Source of the DNA: Nanobdellota archaeon
GTDB lineage: Archaea; Nanobdellota; Nanobdellia; Parvarchaeales; Parvarchaeaceae
NCBI GenBank assembly: GCA_021791655.1
Contig: JAJYWD010000006.1
Coordinates: 1 to 37,466 of the forward strand
Direction of reading: 5' to 3'
DNA: 37,466 nt
Made by a program: the position numbers and the translations under genes. This document shows, piece after piece, positions 33,801 through 37,466 of the stretch (positions within the stretch are counted from its first letter, which is position 1; the number at the start of each line of letters is the position of its first letter). The notes beneath the pieces are model-generated. The model did no database searches. It had not been told where the DNA came from and saw only the letters and a list, made by a program, of their open reading frames with translations.

Positions 33801-34542
33801 ACAAAATGGCGCAATATTATGGGTAAAATTACCAGAGGTTATCCCAAACACATTATACTTCGTTTACGGTGACGGTGCGCTAAATAATGAAGCATACTCA
33901 AGCAATCCCGACAACGTATTTCCTTTGTTCATGTCGAACTTTACTGGATTTGGCCGATTCTCACTGAATCAAACTTCCTTGCAATCGAGCATAAATTACA
34001 CTTCGTATGGCGTCGATTTAATAAAGTCCGGACCCATCCCCCCATTCATATATAGTTCGACGCCTTCTCTGTTCTACCAAGAATTCGCGTGTGTCCAAGC
34101 AAAACCCACACTAAACATAACGCTTGTAAACGCATCTTACTCACCATACAAACCCCCATTCAACACACAGGACCTTTTCGGCGTTTACAATCCCTTGTAT
34201 CCAAATCTGACTATAATCTCTGCGGTGCCTTTGGGTTCGGGTTCCAGCTCAACCGCAAATACTACGTTTTACTCCACTCTACCTCTGAAATCAACCTGGT
34301 CGATGACCTATGACGGGGTGCAGAAAACTCAGAACACCTCCGTTTCCCAAGTCATATGGTTCGACGTTTCGTCTGGTAATACGTTTTCATTCGCTTCTGG
34401 CAATGCAGCTGTGCCGTGCACGTCTGGCGGGAAAGTAGGGTTTGAGGCTTACACACCTAGCCCCAAGAATGGCACCTTAGTGGCCGGCGGTTCACAGACT
34501 ATCTCTTATAGACCTTTGGGTGGGGGATTGTGCCAAATTTAA
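30841..34542 (+). CDS. giant pilin-headed surface protein with DUF2341-like region (1233 residues)
   Basis: Begins MLNRKGQTNIIVSIGVIAAV, with the class III RKG-before-Gln site and one hydrophobic helix; a GTG at 30832 would add three residues. The large exterior is Ser/Thr/Asn-rich with more than ten Cys. Residues about 725-900 look like a lectin-type jelly roll (WTFSLISKPALSLPNNVSIH). Residues about 930-1015 resemble DUF2341, with GAILWVKLPEVIPNTLYFVY and GDGALNNEAY. No enzyme motif is seen. A pilin head carrying a huge adhesive tail suggests a tip adhesin or cell-wall lattice protein, which is inference. Confidence 0.72.
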   Translation: MLNRKGQTNIIVSIGVIAAVIYVMFNLFNYVNLVGMSSKIDLTAQTSIYQSLMLKDYIAQQTSYLFDEAQVFDGLLLAPPQISCGYINSSTSLPFIPIPKIYYWHTVSGQTCLPNNQQIVYSLESLLNQTQFSTINSSGQNVETYLDINLSKVGSEVFQGSFSAPYLRFPYTFKFFRANSSVLIFNGSGTSLVQSTSIGGTFYLESQKYTFDIGPEADAVTGVLNQQAALSPFFRGVVGLSPDSQYALASFPNGQSVIIYDTPSQKSFEIAPIYPSYSSTLTAAEESLPQTVSNNSVFVLNGVEYSFEDFLPNVSLGFVNPIFIIEPTSFAVLQLQPSFIYYKYVISSFELRNSENLLFPNNNPIFISLSTVPYYNPQVCVSYNEIQYTVKNCLSLSNNLESSDYLSNLLQMGIAFVNQTFQVGNTAIQGFPEYRLYNYLANVVNAINMKTVSVAGQPKYDWYSNLILSLGSPLGTASLINSLAPAKENYYGTTVYNCTRSASVLTMCRGLLQSTLSTDLKYLFESEIPAELSFLSGTQFSVNMLGLNVSAREAQSCSNSNLYSSSVNYAFQPPRTSVLNSSEVLGIPISLVFGYNNSLYAQPTEGCGTQTSVYNNGYPGFETVLTDAHHTLFNCAPILPKEFLNSTCIANLATTNSSVASYIGNCKEVTGATPYYVCSNYHFKYFSADQWILHGNNCPDFVVVDNQNFTYSGVIPTTNNFYSVISTPPYGGGADKVVDSPNNWTFSLISKPALSLPNNVSIHLGTILSGPAPVMNILLSRYSSTSQPFSVLRFNGYNGNDQLLNFSGNSSLTSIAQAGVSALPGTNTIELRNFCLSANSCSFQVYSNSVLEMQVNGSETSFNSNKGIGMLGFSTDQYPSNDTLSYVFATTFIPSYTPIVSISQPQSAVDLNPFINASFNLLTDLNTKYTEVTLNPFGKLSTSYQLEVILNSYDFSLSMMSPQNLEVFGVYPNSTTIQLYWWNQTAIQNGAILWVKLPEVIPNTLYFVYGDGALNNEAYSSNPDNVFPLFMSNFTGFGRFSLNQTSLQSSINYTSYGVDLIKSGPIPPFIYSSTPSLFYQEFACVQAKPTLNITLVNASYSPYKPPFNTQDLFGVYNPLYPNLTIISAVPLGSGSSSTANTTFYSTLPLKSTWSMTYDGVQKTQNTSVSQVIWFDVSSGNTFSFASGNAAVPCTSGGKVGFEAYTPSPKNGTLVAGGSQTISYRPLGGGLCQI

Positions 34543-34574
34543 CATGTTAAATAAATCGGGTGTGCGGGTGGGAT

Positions 34575-37466
34575 ATGATTAATAAGGTTCAGATAATCCT
34601 ACTTGCCTGCACAATCGCATTGCTTTTGCTTTCAGCCGCTAAGCTTTCTACGAATCAGCCGAACAGCTCTCCAGTGCCGCATCAGGCGGGAAATTCCCCA
34701 ATAGAAGCCGTACAGCAGACAGTATTCCAGAGTTCCGGTCAGATAGATCCAGCGATTTCCGCCTCAGAACTTTTGAGCTCGGGCCAGTATGTCGTAAGTC
34801 CATTATCCAGCTTCATTTTGGATGAAAAGTTCCACATAGGGAGCGGAATATCCCCACCAGTTGGGAACCATCCCACGTGTGAAGCTTATGGAGAAATAAA
34901 CTTGGCAGGTTTTGTATTAAAGAGTACGCAGGTGAGTATCCTTGGGGCTACGATAACAGTTTACTATCCAAGCTGGCAAGATCAATCCGAGACTTCACAG
35001 AATTATAACAATTTGGTGGGCTATCTCGGTTTTCCACAAGACATCAGCGGTTCAAATAACGGATGTTCACTGTTTGCTGCTTCAAGCCCGGAGATATACT
35101 CGTCGTTCAGTGCGGGATCAATTGATCTTAAAAATACCATATCCTGTTTGCCTGAGCCGAGTACGAATACAGCAACCAATAAGAACATAGAATCGCTTTA
35201 TCCAAATTTCATAAATTGGAGTAATTCAGATATCTTTGAGTACGGAGATACCGGTTATTATTACGCTGTAAACAACAGCTTTAAACCGTATCAGCAGGAG
35301 AACAGTAATGTGCAGCCAACTCCTTCAGGCACGTCTTTAATAATCCCCTCGATCTCGTGCGGGAGTACCTATCCAAATAACTATATACCGCTGAATCTCT
35401 TAGCCGTTGGACCAGTGACACACATAGTATCCCTAAGCGGTTTCACGCCATCAGTGGGACTAGCGAGTTACAACAACGGTTTTCTGTTCTTTTACCTTAT
35501 AGACAAATCCCTTATCCCATGGCAGTTTGCGGGCGCATTTGCTTCGTATGGTTTGTTTTCCATGAATTTTGGCCTTTCTTATCCGACCCTAAACTATGCA
35601 AAGTTTCCGAATGGAAACAATGCTGATTCCCAATATCTTAACGTGTCTGAGAATTTTTCCACCCCGATTTATATAGGTGGCAAGCCCTTCTCTGTCTACT
35701 ATGATAGCCAGATCGTTTTGAGTTATCCAGGGAATCCGACTTCCGTAACAAACTTAGTCGAACACGATAAAAACGTATCAATGTATTCAATTCCCAATCT
35801 GGAAAATGGTTACTACCCCGGTCTGGGGGCTTACCCGTATACTTTCGCGTCCTCCGCGTTCGCTTACTCGAAGACGGCAGCCATTTTCCCGCTTTGCCAT
35901 ACCTCGGGCAGTGGCAACGTAGCATCGGATTGTACATTTGAGAATGTGTCATCTATGAACCCGATCTCTTACGAGCGTTTTTGGGACTTTGAAACAGACC
36001 CGATTGTCGGGGGCTTTAGTTCCTCTTTCCCGTTCTTCGCTCCACCGGCATCGTATACAAATAACCTTGACACATCCCCCTATTCTCCAGGATATGACCC
36101 CAGCAACCCACTGAACGCAGTTACTCAGGGCGCGCTTTCCAGTTTTTGCTTTTACAACGAGTCTTTCTCCAACGGAAATGTACCAAATAAGCCGCTCGGA
36201 TTTTATTCTTCCCCAAGTTTTACTAGGGTCATTCCGTCATTGCCCGAAGAAGGTTATTATTCTGCCATTGGTAAATGCAACGGCATCTTCAATAGTTCCA
36301 ATTGTTTCAGTACTGTTGGTAGAACGGGCGTAACACCCGATGGAAATTTCCTAAATTTTCAGGACGGCATATTCATATCTAAAGTTAGTTGCACTAAGAA
36401 CGGTATTTATCCGAATTCTGTTACGGATGCGTGGATAAATTCCATTTATCTTAGCAATGACGCCGGACAGTACTGTGGTCTTTTCGGCGGGAAGAAGAAT
36501 CCGGTAAATCCGATGGCAAACTCCACCATGTTTAGCCAGAATTATGGGATAGCGTGCCCTTCGTTCAGTGCGTCTAACGGAGTTGCTCCCCTCGTTATAT
36601 CCGTTAAGAATGTCGGCAATGCGAACATAACGAATCCATTCATGTATGTGCTGTTCAACGATACCAATATAACACACATGTTCTACGGCTCCAACGGAAA
36701 GTTCGATGCGTATGAAGCTTATAACAACTACGAGGATTTCCTTAATGCGATTTCTGGCGACGTTTTGCAGCTACAATACAACAATTCACTGAATTCAAAC
36801 TATGAAGATGTCCTTGTAACACAGAGCGGAGCCCCTCTGAATCCTGTCCCGATACAGCAATTTATGTCTGTAGCCTCTAACTATGGCTATGGACCATTCA
36901 ACGACTCGCTTCTCGGGATGTGGCAGTATTGGAACGGCAAAGTTATACGCTCATCAAACACGTTTCTAAGCTCATCTGGCTATAGCAATGGATATCCTCC
37001 GATCATAGAACCGAATCAGACGGCTGCATTCACAGTTAATATCCCAATGCCCGTGCTTAAAGCGCTCCTTGCCGGAAAGTTCAAGGTCGGCGTTTACTTT
37101 GGAGATGCATTCAATGTGTCTTGGGATGTATCCGGCGGCGGTCCGGGTACCTCTGCTAGTCCGTCAAGCAAACCGTTGCTGGCTTCTGGTGAGGCCAACG
37201 CGAATTTGACCCACAACGACGAATTTTTGACTTTGCATTCCAACCAGCCAACGCCGCCTTGGCAGTACTTGGTAAGCTATAATCTGAATCTTAGCCAGTC
37301 ACCGTTCAGCGGCACAAGTATTTACAATGTTTCGCTTAACTTGTCTGTCTCTCCGTCGGTTTCTAACGTGAGTATTCTTAAGCTGAATATAAATGCCCCC
37401 ACTAACATCCAGACAGGAAACCAGTTGCAAGCCTCGTCCAATCTTCCAGTCGGGGCTTCTATCTCG
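34575..37466 (+). CDS. large secreted/surface protein, 3' end beyond the window
   Basis: ATG 34575 opens a frame of 964 codons without stop to the last base, so the gene is incomplete at its 3' end. The N-terminus MINKVQIILLACTIALLLLS is a signal peptide or anchor, with Gln at the same place as in the neighbours but Val instead of Gly/Ala before it. The body is Ser/Asn/Tyr/Pro-rich with many sequons and scattered Cys. Near residues 870-964 the text turns into Ig-like strands (GTSIYNVSLNLSVSPSV). A purine-rich ggtggga sequence at 34568-34574 precedes the ATG. It follows the 1233-residue gene by 32 bases in the same direction and belongs to the cluster. Confidence 0.75.
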   Translation, partial: MINKVQIILLACTIALLLLSAAKLSTNQPNSSPVPHQAGNSPIEAVQQTVFQSSGQIDPAISASELLSSGQYVVSPLSSFILDEKFHIGSGISPPVGNHPTCEAYGEINLAGFVLKSTQVSILGATITVYYPSWQDQSETSQNYNNLVGYLGFPQDISGSNNGCSLFAASSPEIYSSFSAGSIDLKNTISCLPEPSTNTATNKNIESLYPNFINWSNSDIFEYGDTGYYYAVNNSFKPYQQENSNVQPTPSGTSLIIPSISCGSTYPNNYIPLNLLAVGPVTHIVSLSGFTPSVGLASYNNGFLFFYLIDKSLIPWQFAGAFASYGLFSMNFGLSYPTLNYAKFPNGNNADSQYLNVSENFSTPIYIGGKPFSVYYDSQIVLSYPGNPTSVTNLVEHDKNVSMYSIPNLENGYYPGLGAYPYTFASSAFAYSKTAAIFPLCHTSGSGNVASDCTFENVSSMNPISYERFWDFETDPIVGGFSSSFPFFAPPASYTNNLDTSPYSPGYDPSNPLNAVTQGALSSFCFYNESFSNGNVPNKPLGFYSSPSFTRVIPSLPEEGYYSAIGKCNGIFNSSNCFSTVGRTGVTPDGNFLNFQDGIFISKVSCTKNGIYPNSVTDAWINSIYLSNDAGQYCGLFGGKKNPVNPMANSTMFSQNYGIACPSFSASNGVAPLVISVKNVGNANITNPFMYVLFNDTNITHMFYGSNGKFDAYEAYNNYEDFLNAISGDVLQLQYNNSLNSNYEDVLVTQSGAPLNPVPIQQFMSVASNYGYGPFNDSLLGMWQYWNGKVIRSSNTFLSSSGYSNGYPPIIEPNQTAAFTVNIPMPVLKALLAGKFKVGVYFGDAFNVSWDVSGGGPGTSASPSSKPLLASGEANANLTHNDEFLTLHSNQPTPPWQYLVSYNLNLSQSPFSGTSIYNVSLNLSVSPSVSNVSILKLNINAPTNIQTGNQLQASSNLPVGASIS

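Overview
This window looks like a chromosome piece from a small-genome DPANN archaeon, most like the Micrarchaeota (ARMAN-type). That placement is inference. The domain Archaea is secure: exosome Rrp4/Rrp41/Rrp42, a lone proteasome alpha subunit, RNase P Rnp2, SBDS, RpoK, SRP54, Trm5, archaeal-type LeuRS, class I CCA-adding enzyme, a GTP-dependent dephospho-CoA kinase domain, TATA boxes set for leaderless mRNAs, and pilin-like proteins with archaeal class III signal peptides of the QSALEYMMTYGW type.

Layout. 1-264: the 3' end of a tRNA-splicing endonuclease gene. 364-948 (minus): an unknown protein. 1155-5464: a TadA/VirB11-like secretion ATPase and its TadC/FlaJ-like membrane partner. 5578-5757: a 59-residue histone-fold protein. 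5826-10494 (minus): an operon leuS - trm5 - dephospho-CoA kinase/HAD fusion. 10598-11965: a pilin-like LamG surface protein behind a 10-copy ACAG repeat. 12049-12123: tRNA-Arg(UCU), minus. 12260-19262 (minus): a tightly packed information-processing operon reading two-TM membrane protein, rnp2, psmA, sbds, rrp4, rrp41, FAU-1-like RNase, rrp42, rpoK, srp54, zinc ribbon. 19308-20837 (minus): GapN-like aldehyde dehydrogenase. 20997-23705 (minus): Lhr-type helicase. 23736-25528: cca, tRNA-Asn with encoded CCA, and a degenerate Nudix protein. 25585-37466: a surface-protein cluster of five genes, the last running off the window.

Two themes stand out. First, RNA metabolism: tRNA splicing, m1G37 methylation, CCA addition, leucylation, RNase P, exosome and an extra ribonuclease inside the exosome operon. 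Second, a cell-surface apparatus: a secretion ATPase/platform pair at one end and about 13 kb of large, Ser/Thr/Asn-rich pilin-headed proteins with lectin-like or propeller-like regions elsewhere.

The most striking observation is at 10662-10775. A TATA box is placed exactly for a leaderless mRNA starting at ATG 10662, but 10 copies of a tetranucleotide leave that ATG out of frame with the pilin-like ORF. Gain of one copy, or loss of two, would join them into a protein with a complete class III signal peptide. That is the architecture of a slipped-strand phase-variation switch, captured here in the OFF state. Several real genes too short or incomplete for ordinary ORF calling were found by reading: the endA fragment, rpoK, the zinc ribbon after srp54, and the open-ended last gene.
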